Source: PNNG01 sp046291695
GTDB lineage: Bacteria; Bacteroidota; Bacteroidia; UBA7662
Assembly (NCBI GenBank): GCA_046291695.1
Contig: JBKBSO010000002.1
Coordinates: 1 to 64,000, forward strand
Direction: 5' to 3'
DNA length: 64,000 nucleotides
Shown here: positions 52,693 to 61,667 of the stretch, piece after piece
Position numbering within the stretch: the first letter of the stretch is position 1
Layout: each line of letters opens with the position of its first letter
Notes under the pieces: generated by a model
What the model saw: the letters and a program-made list of their open reading frames with translations, nothing else
What the model was told of the DNA's origin: nothing
Databases searched by the model: none
Program-made: the position numbers and the translations under genes

Positions 52693-53850
52693 GTGAAAAC
52701 CCTCTTTTCTTCTGCATTTACGCTAGGCATTCTGGGTGGCGGCCAGTTAGGTAAAATGATGTTGTACGACACCCGCCGGCTCGACATACGTACCAAAGTA
52801 CTCGATCCGTCGGCTGATTGTCCTTGTGCCATAGCCTGCAACGAGTTTGTACAAGGCGACCTGATGGATTATGACACCGTGCTGGCTTTTGGTCGCGATT
52901 GTGATGTGATTACCATCGAAATTGAGCATGTAAATACCGCAGCCTTGCAAGCGCTTAAGGCCATGGGCAAACAGGTTCATCCCGATCCTGAAGGCTTGAG
53001 CATTATTCAAGACAAAGGCATCCAAAAGCAGTTTTACCTTCAAAAAGGATTCCCTACTTGTGCTGCCGGCTTCTATCCCGGCATCAGCACGCTTGAAAAT
53101 GCCGTTCGTGAAGGACGTCAGGAGTTGCCTTTCGTATGGAAATCGACCCGCTTTGGTTACGATGGTAAGGGCGTTAAGTTCATCAAAACTATCGACGACC
53201 TGGCTGAGTTGCCACAAGTGGAATGCATAGCCGAAGCTGTTGCACCCATAGCCGTCGAAATTGCCGTCATTGCGGTCCGAAATGCACATGATGAAGTTCG
53301 CTGCTTTCCAGCCTGCGAAATGGTGTTTCATCCGACTGCCAATCTGGTAGAAACGGTCGAATGCCCATCGAGCTGTGATGCCGATTTGCTCGCTAAAGCC
53401 GAAAATTTAGCTGCTGATCTCATCCGACAATTAGGCATTTGTGGCCTGCTGGCAGTAGAGTTTTTTGTAACCACGGATGGGCAGTTGTTGGTGAACGAAT
53501 CGGCCCCACGTCCGCATAATAGCGGCCATTACACCATTGAAGCTTGTTATACATCGCAATACGAGCAACATTTGCGCGGCATATTGGGCATGCCCCTGGG
53601 CGATCCGGCCTTAAAATGTCCGGCTGTTATGCTCAACCTGGTAGGCGAAGCCGATGTAAGAGGTCCTGTTTTATATGCAGGAGCCGAATCGGTGATGGCC
53701 TTAGATGGGGTGTATTTGCATGTTTATGGCAAAAAAGAAACACGGCCTTACCGTAAAATGGGGCATGTTACCATTGTGCGTTCAGAGCTTATTCAAGCCC
53801 GGCAGCTGGCCCTAAAAGTGCGTGAACAACTAAAAGTAATTAGCCAATGA
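52693..53850 (+). CDS. purK: 5-(carboxyamino)imidazole ribonucleotide synthase PurK
   Basis: ATP-grasp enzyme of purine synthesis that carboxylates AIR with bicarbonate. The 385-residue protein begins LGILGGGQLGKMMLYD, has DVITIEIEHVNTAAL, the ATP-grasp stretch FVWKSTRFGYDGKGV and VNESAPRPHNSGHYTIEAC. It starts with GTG at 52693; a near-consensus TAATTTAG box ends 4 bases before it. purE overlaps its stop by 4 bases. Confidence 0.96.
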   Translation: MKTLFSSAFTLGILGGGQLGKMMLYDTRRLDIRTKVLDPSADCPCAIACNEFVQGDLMDYDTVLAFGRDCDVITIEIEHVNTAALQALKAMGKQVHPDPEGLSIIQDKGIQKQFYLQKGFPTCAAGFYPGISTLENAVREGRQELPFVWKSTRFGYDGKGVKFIKTIDDLAELPQVECIAEAVAPIAVEIAVIAVRNAHDEVRCFPACEMVFHPTANLVETVECPSSCDADLLAKAENLAADLIRQLGICGLLAVEFFVTTDGQLLVNESAPRPHNSGHYTIEACYTSQYEQHLRGILGMPLGDPALKCPAVMLNLVGEADVRGPVLYAGAESVMALDGVYLHVYGKKETRPYRKMGHVTIVRSELIQARQLALKVREQLKVISQ

Positions 53851-54371
53851 GCGACATCAAAGTAGGTATAATCATGGGCAGCAGCAGCGATTTGCCCATC
53901 ATGAAAGAAGCAGCTGCTGTACTCGAAGAACTGGGGGTGGGTTATGAACTTACCATAGTTTCGGCGCATCGGACCCCCGACCGTATGTACGATTATGCAC
54001 AAAAAGCAGCAGGAAAAGGCATTGAAGTCATTATTGCCGGTGCAGGTGGGGCAGCCCATTTGCCGGGTATGGTAGCGGCCATCACCCCCTTAGCGGTCAT
54101 TGGTGTGCCCATTAAATCGAGCAACAGCATAGATGGCTGGGACTCTGTATTGTCGATTTTACAGATGCCTGCCGGGGTACCTGTGGCAACAGTTGCCCTG
54201 AATGGTGCCCGCAACGCTGGTATTTTGGCTGCACAAGTCGTTGCTGCTCACGATGCCGTTACCTTACAACGCATACGCGAATTCAAGGAAAAACTCAAAA
54301 ACAAAGTGCTGGACGATGCCAGTGAAATAGAAAGCCGCGGTTGGCGCGATTTTCTGAAGCAGCATGACTAA
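53847..54371 (+). CDS. purE: 5-(carboxyamino)imidazole ribonucleotide mutase PurE
   Basis: Converts N5-CAIR to CAIR, the step after PurK. The 174-residue protein has IIMGSSSDLPIMKEA near residue 7, VSAHRTPDRMYDYA, IIAGAGGAAHLPGMVAA and SNSIDGWDSVLSILQMP, all family signatures of class I PurE. ATG 53847 overlaps the purK TGA. The next gene overlaps its stop by 8 bases. Confidence 0.97.
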   Translation: MSDIKVGIIMGSSSDLPIMKEAAAVLEELGVGYELTIVSAHRTPDRMYDYAQKAAGKGIEVIIAGAGGAAHLPGMVAAITPLAVIGVPIKSSNSIDGWDSVLSILQMPAGVPVATVALNGARNAGILAAQVVAAHDAVTLQRIREFKEKLKNKVLDDASEIESRGWRDFLKQHD

Positions 54372-54951
54372 AATCCGGCTCATAGGATTCCTAGTGGCCC
54401 TGTGCGTGGGTTGTGGCCCGGCTTCGCAGCAAGCCGATCTGAAGCATATTGGCAAAATCAAGCTTCAGCAGCTCAATGGGCAGCATTTTTCCTTAGCCGA
54501 CAGCCTGAAAAGTCTGAATGTGGTTTATTTTTTTGCACCCGAATGCCCGCTGAGCGAAAACTATTGCCTGGCCGCCAATTTACTGGCTGAAAAAGCAGGT
54601 CGCGATAAGGTGATGCATCTGGCTGTGGTCCCGGGCAATTATTTTAGTGCTGGTGCGGTACTCGATTTTGCCCGTCGCTTTCAACTCGAAATCCCCATTG
54701 TGCGCGATACCAGCTGGCAACTCAGCCGTCAGATGCGGGCACGGGTGACACCCGAGGTGGTTATTTTTGACCAGAATGAGCGTTTTTTGTACCAAGGTGC
54801 TATCGACAATTGGGTGTTTGAATTGGGGAAGAAACGCCAACACATTACGCATCATTATGCCGATACCGTGCTCATGTCGGCCCTCAATGGAAGTCCCCTC
54901 CCACCTGGAAGCACCAAAGCCATAGGTTGTTTTATTGAATACCCCAATTGA
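54364..54951 (+). CDS. Redoxin-domain lipoprotein
   Basis: A 195-residue protein with a lipoprotein signal (FLVALCVGC, Cys at 15 or 17) and a thioredoxin-like fold. The active-site region is VYFFAPECPLSENYC, with a Cys at the usual N-terminal position but no CxxC pair; a second Cys follows six residues later. TPEVVIFDQ supplies the cis-Pro loop, then FLYQGAIDN. Homologues are often found together with, or fused to, cytochrome c/copper monooxygenase proteins such as the next gene. Likely a periplasmic thiol or metal-handling protein. Confidence 0.82.
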   Translation: MTKIRLIGFLVALCVGCGPASQQADLKHIGKIKLQQLNGQHFSLADSLKSLNVVYFFAPECPLSENYCLAANLLAEKAGRDKVMHLAVVPGNYFSAGAVLDFARRFQLEIPIVRDTSWQLSRQMRARVTPEVVIFDQNERFLYQGAIDNWVFELGKKRQHITHHYADTVLMSALNGSPLPPGSTKAIGCFIEYPN

Positions 54952-54952
54952 T

Positions 54953-56374
54953 ATGCGCTTCCTGTTGTTGCTGGTTTTGATGCTGGGACTCTTGTCCTGT
55001 AGTTCGGGCAATGAGGAGCAAAGCAGGCAGACGTCTTTGCCCACTTTGCCAGAGGAAGTGAATTGGTCGACACACATTGCCCCTATACTGTATCGTGCCT
55101 GTGTAGTATGCCATCGTCCTAATCAAGTAGCACCCTTTAGCTTACTCGATTACGAAGGCGCTGCTGTTCGGGCTAAACTCATAAGTGCCGTTACCCAAAG
55201 TCGCTATATGCCCCCCTGGCCTGCCGACGCTAATTACAGTCATTTCCTAGAAGAGCGGGTACTCAGCGAATACGACATCGCCCTATTGGCCAAATGGGCG
55301 GAAACCGGCGCACAAGCGGGTAATTTGTCACAGGCTCCCGCCCCCCCGATCGGCGAAACCGACGGCTGGTTGGGCAAAGCCGACTGGGTAGTACAGCTCG
55401 ATCAACCGGTGCGTATTCCGGGGAATAACCGCGAGCATTTCTGGATTGTGAAGGTGCCTTTCGAATTGCCTTTCGACACCTTTGTACGGGCAGTTGAGTT
55501 TGTGCCGGGCCATAAACGACTGGTGCACCATATGAACGGCCACCTCATCCGCTACCCAAACAGCAGCCCTAAGGATGTTTTTGCCGGTTTGCGCAAGGTA
55601 GATCCTTCGCTGCTGGGATACGAAACCACTTACGAACTCCTGGGACTGCTCGAAAGCAATGGCCAACATCCGCCCTTGGTGCCATCGGTGGTAAACTATT
55701 TACCCGGCATGCAGCCGGTGGTTTATCCCCAAGGGATTGGAGGCTGGAGCTTTACCCGCAAAGGGGTCTTTTTGTTTCGCGATATTCATTATGGTGCCAG
55801 CCCGGTGGATACCTTCGACCAGCCCGAATTGCATATATACTTTATGCCCGAAGCCCCCAAACGCCCCACCAAAGAAATGATGTTGGGCACCAATGGGCTA
55901 AGCCGAATAGATCCTCCGCTGGTGATCCCGCCCGGGACCATCAGCCGACATAAAACGGCTTATGTGCTTACGCAAGACATTTCGGTACTCACCATCAATC
56001 CGCATATGCACCTCTTGGGCAAGGAGTTTTGGGCCTATGCCATTTTACCGGCAGGCGATACCGTGCCCATTATCCGCATACCACAATGGGATTTCCGCTG
56101 GCAATACAACTACACCTTCCCCAAAATGCTACATTTACCCGGAGGCAGCCGCATAGAAGTATGGGGCAGTTTCGACAATATGGCTGAAAACCCCAACAAT
56201 CCTCATCATCCGCCCATTGAAGTACGAGAGCCTGCGGGCAATATGCGCAGCACCGATGAAATGTTTCAGCTCATCATCACCTACCTGCCCTACAAAGCCG
56301 GCGATGAGCACATCAGTTTGGATTTGAAAAAGGATACCCGCGACAGTAAAAATTCCTTTTCAGAAAACCAGTGA
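54953..56374 (+). CDS. Cytochrome c fused to a PHM-like copper monooxygenase domain, lipoprotein
   Basis: The 473-residue protein has a lipoprotein signal (MLGLLSC, Cys at 16). An N-terminal c-type heme motif CVVCH (Cys 50, Cys 53, His 54) sits in a small cytochrome domain with APFSLLDYEGA and YMPPWPAD. The rest resembles copper type II ascorbate-dependent (PHM-like) monooxygenases: CuH-type ligands HH at 192-193 and His 279 (RDIHYG), CuM-type ligands His 351 and His 353 (NPHMHLLG) and Met 437 (STDEMFQ). The ligand roles are by analogy with PHM. Start at ATG 54953 because the upstream ATG (54935) overlaps the previous gene and spoils the signal. Substrate unknown. Confidence 0.83.
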   Translation: MRFLLLLVLMLGLLSCSSGNEEQSRQTSLPTLPEEVNWSTHIAPILYRACVVCHRPNQVAPFSLLDYEGAAVRAKLISAVTQSRYMPPWPADANYSHFLEERVLSEYDIALLAKWAETGAQAGNLSQAPAPPIGETDGWLGKADWVVQLDQPVRIPGNNREHFWIVKVPFELPFDTFVRAVEFVPGHKRLVHHMNGHLIRYPNSSPKDVFAGLRKVDPSLLGYETTYELLGLLESNGQHPPLVPSVVNYLPGMQPVVYPQGIGGWSFTRKGVFLFRDIHYGASPVDTFDQPELHIYFMPEAPKRPTKEMMLGTNGLSRIDPPLVIPPGTISRHKTAYVLTQDISVLTINPHMHLLGKEFWAYAILPAGDTVPIIRIPQWDFRWQYNYTFPKMLHLPGGSRIEVWGSFDNMAENPNNPHHPPIEVREPAGNMRSTDEMFQLIITYLPYKAGDEHISLDLKKDTRDSKNSFSENQ

Positions 56375-56507
56375 GCGGAATGTGCTTAGCTCAGGCATTT
56401 TCCCGCCGTCTTACACCCGCATTACTGCTCATCAGTAAAAAAAGATGGCTCAAAGCGTGCCGGAATTCTTCATCACACACAACTACCAAAATGCCACCCT
56501 CCTGCGG

Positions 56508-56515
56508 TATATTTG
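56508..56515 (+). promoter_or_regulatory. Putative -7 box TATATTTG for the M1 peptidase
   Basis: Exact TAnnTTTG match ending 4 bases before ATG 56520. It argues for the shorter start of this gene. Confidence 0.5.
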
Positions 56516-56519
56516 GCCT

Positions 56520-58403
56520 ATGAAAATTTGCACCTCTTCCCTGCTTCGGCTGGCTTTTTATTTGCCGATCATTGCTTTTTCTTGTAAAACCAATCAAAAC
56601 TCCACCCAAATGCCGGAAGTTTATTTACCCGATCCGCACAGTTATGCCCGCCCTGATGTTAGTCGGGTAGAAGCCTTGCACCTCAAACTCGATGTGAATT
56701 TCGAACAGCAGCAACTGGCCGGCGAAGCACAATGGACCCTGGGTGCAGGCCATGGCGATATGCTTATCCTCGACACTTATGAGCTCCAAATTGAGCAGGT
56801 GTTGGTAGATGGTGCCGAGGTTAACTTTGTGCTGGGCGATAAAGACGATATACTTGGACAGCCTTTGAGCATTCCGCTTTTGCCCGAGAGCCAGCAGGTG
56901 CTTATCCGCTACCGCACCAGTCCAGGTGCCCGTGCTTTGCAATGGCTCGAAGCCTCGCAAACCACTGGTAAAAAGCAGCCATTTTTGTTCACCCAGAGTC
57001 AGGCCATTTTGGCCCGCACTTGGCTGCCCTGTCAGGATAGCCCGGGTTTGCGCTACCGCTATACAGCCGACATTCAAGTTCCGGCCGGCATGATGGCGCT
57101 GATGAGTGCATCTAATCCCACTGCGCTCAAGGCCGACGGGCGCTACCAGTTTGAAATGGAAATTCCGGTGCCAGCCTACCTGATGGCTTTGGCCGTAGGC
57201 GACATCAGCTTTGCGCCGGTGGGGGATCGGACGGGGGTTTATGCCGAGCCTTCCTTACTGGAAGCTGCCGTTTGGGAGTTTGCCGAAATGGAAGCCATGC
57301 TCGAAGCTGCCGAAGCCCTTTACGGTCCTTATGCCTGGGGCAGGTACGATGTGCTGGTGCTTCCGCCAAGCTTCCCTTTTGGGGGGATGGAAAACCCGCG
57401 GCTGACCTTTGCTACTCCTACTATCATTACGGGCGATCGTTCGCTGGTATCGCTAATTGCCCACGAGCTGGCCCACAGTTGGAGTGGCAATTTGGTGACC
57501 AACGCCAACTGGAACGACTTTTGGTTGAATGAAGGATTTACGGTGTATTTCGAACATCGGATCATGGAAGCGGTTTATGGTGCTGAATATGCCGAAATGC
57601 TGGCCGGCATTAGTTATGCCGATTTGGTGGAAGAAATTGAAGACCTGAAACACAAGGGAGAAATGCACAAAAGCAGCCTCAAAGCCGATATGGCTGGTAC
57701 CGACCCAGATGATGGCGTTGGGCCCATTGCCTACGATAAGGGCTATTTCTTTTTAAGGCTGATTGAAGAACATATCGGGCGTGAACGTTGGGATAATTTT
57801 CTGCGGATTTATTTCAGCGAGAATGCCTTTGGCAGCATGCATACCGAGCGTTTTGAACAAATTTTACTCGATACCTTGGGCAAAGAACTGGCCGAAACCA
57901 TAGGGGTACAAGCTTGGCTGTACGGCACAGGCCTACCTGAAAACTGCCCTAAACCACAAAGCAACCGCTTTGAACTGGTAGATGAAGCCCGCAAGCTGCT
58001 TATCGCAGGTGAGCCCGCTGATGATGACCTTTACCGCAACTGGAGCACGCACGAATGGGTGTATTTTATTCGCGGCTTTGGTACCGAGCACACGGCCTTG
58101 ATCCCCATGCTCGATGCACACTTTAAATTTAGCGCGAGCAAAAATGCCGAGATCCTGAATGTATGGTTCAGCTTTGTGCTGCGTCATGCTCCCGAATATG
58201 TGGCTGCCCAAGCCGATTTCAGGGCTGCCTTAGAACGCTTTTTGGTAGAAGTAGGCCGTCGTAAATTCCTCATGCCCTCCTACCGCGCCATGAAAGAAAG
58301 TAATCAGATGGAGTTGGCGCGGGCCATTTACGCCAAAGCACGTCCGAATTATCACGCCGTTTCACGTCAGAGCGTTGATGCGTTACTCGGCATTAAACCA
58401 TAA
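56520..58403 (+). CDS. M1-family metallopeptidase (LTA4 hydrolase-like aminopeptidase), lipoprotein
   Basis: A 627-residue zinc aminopeptidase. Lipoprotein signal (LPIIAFSC, Cys at 21), an N-terminal beta domain, the exopeptidase motif GGMENPRL near residue 288, the zinc site HELAH (His 315, Glu 316, His 319) and Glu 338 in NEGFTVYFEHR, and a C-terminal helical domain as in leukotriene A4 hydrolase. It probably trims peptides in the periplasm or at the surface. Start at ATG 56520; an in-frame ATG at 56445 would add 25 residues that hide the signal. Confidence 0.93.
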   Translation: MKICTSSLLRLAFYLPIIAFSCKTNQNSTQMPEVYLPDPHSYARPDVSRVEALHLKLDVNFEQQQLAGEAQWTLGAGHGDMLILDTYELQIEQVLVDGAEVNFVLGDKDDILGQPLSIPLLPESQQVLIRYRTSPGARALQWLEASQTTGKKQPFLFTQSQAILARTWLPCQDSPGLRYRYTADIQVPAGMMALMSASNPTALKADGRYQFEMEIPVPAYLMALAVGDISFAPVGDRTGVYAEPSLLEAAVWEFAEMEAMLEAAEALYGPYAWGRYDVLVLPPSFPFGGMENPRLTFATPTIITGDRSLVSLIAHELAHSWSGNLVTNANWNDFWLNEGFTVYFEHRIMEAVYGAEYAEMLAGISYADLVEEIEDLKHKGEMHKSSLKADMAGTDPDDGVGPIAYDKGYFFLRLIEEHIGRERWDNFLRIYFSENAFGSMHTERFEQILLDTLGKELAETIGVQAWLYGTGLPENCPKPQSNRFELVDEARKLLIAGEPADDDLYRNWSTHEWVYFIRGFGTEHTALIPMLDAHFKFSASKNAEILNVWFSFVLRHAPEYVAAQADFRAALERFLVEVGRRKFLMPSYRAMKESNQMELARAIYAKARPNYHAVSRQSVDALLGIKP

Positions 58404-58981
58404 AACAGCGTTGAAGGCGAGAAACAGGCTGCCGCAGGCTTTGGGATGAAAGGGGATGAAAAGGGTAACAAGGAGTTGGCTGTGCGGATTTGCAACTGCC
58501 TGCACTTGAATATCTTCAACGAGCTGTTCCCATCCCGAATTCGGTTCTATCATATGGTCGTGAAGTTATTGCGCCCTTTCAGGGCTTTGAATTATGTGTG
58601 CGCTCCAATAACCGGGGCTGCACCCCGGCCTGTTAGCTGACGCCCTTTCAGGGCTTTTGAATAATGCCGTTTTCACTTTTTTAGTTTGCAATCAAACAGC
58701 GCTGAAGGCGCGTAATACAACAGGGCAGGGTGCAGCCCTGTCATAATGGATGCCTACGAAATTTGAGCGCTGAAGGTGCGAAATAGGCTACCGCTCATGA
58801 TATACCATGCGGTTGTGCTTTTTCGAGCACGATTCGAATTGCGGTCAAGCTATTGAAAAATCCAATCAACGTACTCAACTCGCCATTTTATTGATGCGTT
58901 TTCAAAAGGGCGGACAAGTCAGAAAAAAAGGCAGCACCGGCTTATTTCCGATGCTGCCTTTTCCTATTTGCTTGCTACTGC
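58404..58981. repeat. Gene-free gap with relic intergenic repeats, copy 2
   Basis: The gap between convergent genes holds several short palindromic units: GCCCTTTCAGGGC (58573-58586 region and again near 58645), CCGGGGCTGCACCCCGG (58612-58628), ACAGGGCAGGGTGCAGCCCTGT (about 58719-58742, arms ACAGGGC/GCCCTGT), and from 58765 to 58923 the element shared with 13726-14012. GGGATGAAAGGGGATGAAAA near 58443 also occurs near 52195. No gene is supported. Confidence 0.75.
58923..58962 (-). terminator. Intrinsic terminator of the T9SS beta-propeller gene
   Basis: Stem GGCAGCACCGG (58930-58940) with CCGATGCTGCC (58948-58958), one G-U pair, 7-base loop. On the minus strand it ends in a run of seven T, just after the stop of the 831-residue protein gene. 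Confidence 0.88.
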
Positions 58982-61477
58982 CTATTGAATCAGCAAGCGT
59001 TTTGTACTCATCAAGCCGGCTTTGTTCTGCAACTGAAGCAGGTAGATACCAGCAGGCAAGGCAGGCAAGGCCAAGCGATGCTTTCCGGCATCGGCTATGT
59101 CATGGGCATACAGCAATTGCCCTTGTAAATTTCGCAAATACAGTCGGCCGGCTTCAGGCGTTTCGATGTTGACGAAGTCGTTGGCTGGATTTGGATAAGC
59201 TTTCCAAAGCAAGGCTGTGGTTTCGCTTACGTTTGTTGAGGGTTGTGCGATTACCTGAACCTGATGTTGCTCCTGGGCATTACAAGGACCGCTGATTACC
59301 GTAAGGCTTATTTGATATTGACCACTATCGGCCAGCACCAAATGCCAATCGGCTAGAATGAGGCTGTCGATGCTGCTACCGTCGGGCCGTTGAACCAGGT
59401 AGCGGGTTTGTTGGGCAGAACTCAGGGGCAGTATGAGCGTATCGTTTTGATTGGCGCTGGCAGGCAAGGCGGCCAACACCCCTGTGGGCAGGCTGATGAG
59501 TTCTATCCAAACCGAATCGCTGAAGCTGCATTGGGCCTGAATAACTTCTAGCTTGTACCAGCCGCTGCTGCTCACCCAGAGGCTGTCGCTGCCAGCCACG
59601 CCATTCCACAAATACTGATCGGCATTCACCCCACTAGACAGCAAAATCGAATCGCCATCGCAGAGTTCGAGGCTATCGCCCAAGTTGAAGCTGAGGGCGG
59701 CGGCGCCATAAAAACCGGTGAGCGTATCGTTAGCGCTGTTGGCATCGAATCCTTCTTCGAGCCATACCAACAGATTACCGGCAGCTGGTTGCACCCCATT
59801 GATGCTGAGCATGGTATCCTGATTGACGCCCAGCACACCATTGAATAACTGGTAGTTGACCGGTCCGTTGGCAATTTGCCAGGCCAGTTGTACCGGATAT
59901 ACCGGGAACTGACTTTGGTTGGTGAGGCGGAATTGCAAATCATCGGATGGCGGTGGGGTACAAAGGCTATCGTTGTAGCTCAGTTGCGACAGGGCGAGAT
60001 CTCGTTGTCCACTGATTACTTCGATATCGTCGATGGCCCACCAGAAGCGTGTACCGCTGCCTTGCGCTGTATAAATGAAGCGCAGCCGGGCAACGGCACG
60101 ATTACCCAATGCCGATATATCAATAGAACGTTTCACACTTATGGCCGAATTTGGGCCAATATTGCTGGTTACACGGCTGCTACCATCGCGCATGCCGCTG
60201 CTTTGGTACAAACGGAGCCAATTGGTTCCGTCCCAACCTTCGATGATGGTTCGGGTTTCACCGTCCTGGTTCGGCGCAAAAGACTCACGCCAGCGTAAGC
60301 TCAACTGGTTGTAACCGGTGGTGCTGAATTCGTCGGTGCCTAAGACCGCGCTATCCGGGCCGGTATTGCCATACAATTGGGCATCGTAAAGGGCATAGGG
60401 TGCGGTTAACAAAGTATCGAGACCGGGCAGCATGGGGTTATTAAAGCGCCAAAGCGAGAGCGGATTGGGCGACGAACTACTCGACCAACCGTTTACGGGC
60501 ATGAGCGGGTCGGTAAAAGCACAAAAATCTTCACGAAAAACGAGGTTATAACTTACTGAGGGGTTGTAGCGAAAAAGCAAACCACTATTACCGCCAATGA
60601 TTAACCCTTGGTTGTCGGCAGCCAATACCCGTAATGCGGTAGTAAAGGGAAGGCCCAGGGTGGTCCAGGTATTACCTGAATCAGCAGAAGTAATGAAGGT
60701 TGCACTATTTCCTACGGCGTAGAGGGTGTTTTGCTGGTCGGCAAACACGGCATTCAAAAATTGTGTGGTACCCGTTGGGGTGGTCGTCCAATTGAAGCCC
60801 CCATCGGTGGTTTTAAAAACATTTCCGTTCTGAGCTGCAATAAAGCCTGTTTGCTCATCAATAAAATAGATGGAGCCAAGGGTTCCTGCCAAAACCGGGC
60901 TTATCACGCGGGTCCAGCTTTGCCCGGCATCCGACGAACGAAATACGGTGCCCTGAACGCCGCACGTAATAATCACCGAATCGCTTAAAATAACGGCGTC
61001 AAAGGGCGACGAGGGCAAAGTGGTGATGAGTGTATCCCAGCTAAGTCCTTGGTTTACTGATCGCAAAATGAGGTTCCCACTCGAACCACCCCCGCCGGCG
61101 TAAAAGGTTTGGGTGCCCCATGCTTTTACAAATAACAAACCCGAACTTACACCTGAAGGTACCGTAGCCCAGCTGTTGCCTCCATCGGTGGTGCGCACAA
61201 TGGTACCACTTACACCTACGGCTACTCCTGTTGAATCGCTTACAAAAGCAATTCCGCGCAAACCGCTGCTGGTACCGGCAGATATGCTTTGCCAGTTTTG
61301 ACAGGCGGCTTCCCGTGCCAGCAAGGTACCGCTATTGCCTACCACAAAACTTTTTCCCGAAGGTGTTGCACCAAAGCCCCAAAGGCCCTGGGTGGTGCCC
61401 GTATTTTCGAGTTGCAATTGCGCAAATGCCCATGGCGAAACCAATATGGCCAACAGTGTAAGTAAACGAGTTTTCAT
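58982..61477 (-). CDS. T9SS type A secreted protein with Ycf48-like propeller
   Basis: An 831-residue secreted protein. Signal peptide (LLAILVSPWAFAQ), then repeated BNR/Ycf48-like blades over residues 25-310 (TDGGNSW, SADSGNTWTTLG, VFRSSDAGQSW, each near an Asp-box), a jelly-roll-like region (about 320-490; FREDFCAF... RFWWAIDDIEVIS), two Ig-like/PKD-type segments, and a type A sorting signal (KAYPNPANDFVNIETP, LPAGIYLLQLQ, KRLLIQ). Single gene with its own terminator. Likely displayed on the cell surface or released; ligand unknown. Confidence 0.9.
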   Translation of the reverse strand: MKTRLLTLLAILVSPWAFAQLQLENTGTTQGLWGFGATPSGKSFVVGNSGTLLAREAACQNWQSISAGTSSGLRGIAFVSDSTGVAVGVSGTIVRTTDGGNSWATVPSGVSSGLLFVKAWGTQTFYAGGGGSSGNLILRSVNQGLSWDTLITTLPSSPFDAVILSDSVIITCGVQGTVFRSSDAGQSWTRVISPVLAGTLGSIYFIDEQTGFIAAQNGNVFKTTDGGFNWTTTPTGTTQFLNAVFADQQNTLYAVGNSATFITSADSGNTWTTLGLPFTTALRVLAADNQGLIIGGNSGLLFRYNPSVSYNLVFREDFCAFTDPLMPVNGWSSSSSPNPLSLWRFNNPMLPGLDTLLTAPYALYDAQLYGNTGPDSAVLGTDEFSTTGYNQLSLRWRESFAPNQDGETRTIIEGWDGTNWLRLYQSSGMRDGSSRVTSNIGPNSAISVKRSIDISALGNRAVARLRFIYTAQGSGTRFWWAIDDIEVISGQRDLALSQLSYNDSLCTPPPSDDLQFRLTNQSQFPVYPVQLAWQIANGPVNYQLFNGVLGVNQDTMLSINGVQPAAGNLLVWLEEGFDANSANDTLTGFYGAAALSFNLGDSLELCDGDSILLSSGVNADQYLWNGVAGSDSLWVSSSGWYKLEVIQAQCSFSDSVWIELISLPTGVLAALPASANQNDTLILPLSSAQQTRYLVQRPDGSSIDSLILADWHLVLADSGQYQISLTVISGPCNAQEQHQVQVIAQPSTNVSETTALLWKAYPNPANDFVNIETPEAGRLYLRNLQGQLLYAHDIADAGKHRLALPALPAGIYLLQLQNKAGLMSTKRLLIQ

Positions 61478-61615
61478 GCCTTCAAAATTTATTTTTATTT
61501 AGACTTGTTACAAATAATGGCGCAAAACTAAGGCAAGTACCTCATTCGCGCAAGACAAACTGTCGAATTAAAACGAATATGATTTTCATGTCATTATAGT
61601 AAGCTGTTCAAGAGC

Positions 61616-61645
61616 AAAAAAAAACGGGCAGCCAGGCTGCCCGTT
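61616..61645 (-). terminator. Intrinsic terminator of the Ig-repeat gene
   Basis: Perfect stem AACGGGCAGCC/GGCTGCCCGTT around 61623-61645 with an A-run on the plus strand (T-run on the minus strand), just after the stop at 61668. Confidence 0.9.
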
Positions 61646-61667
61646 CAGTTCAACTAAATAGCCTGGC

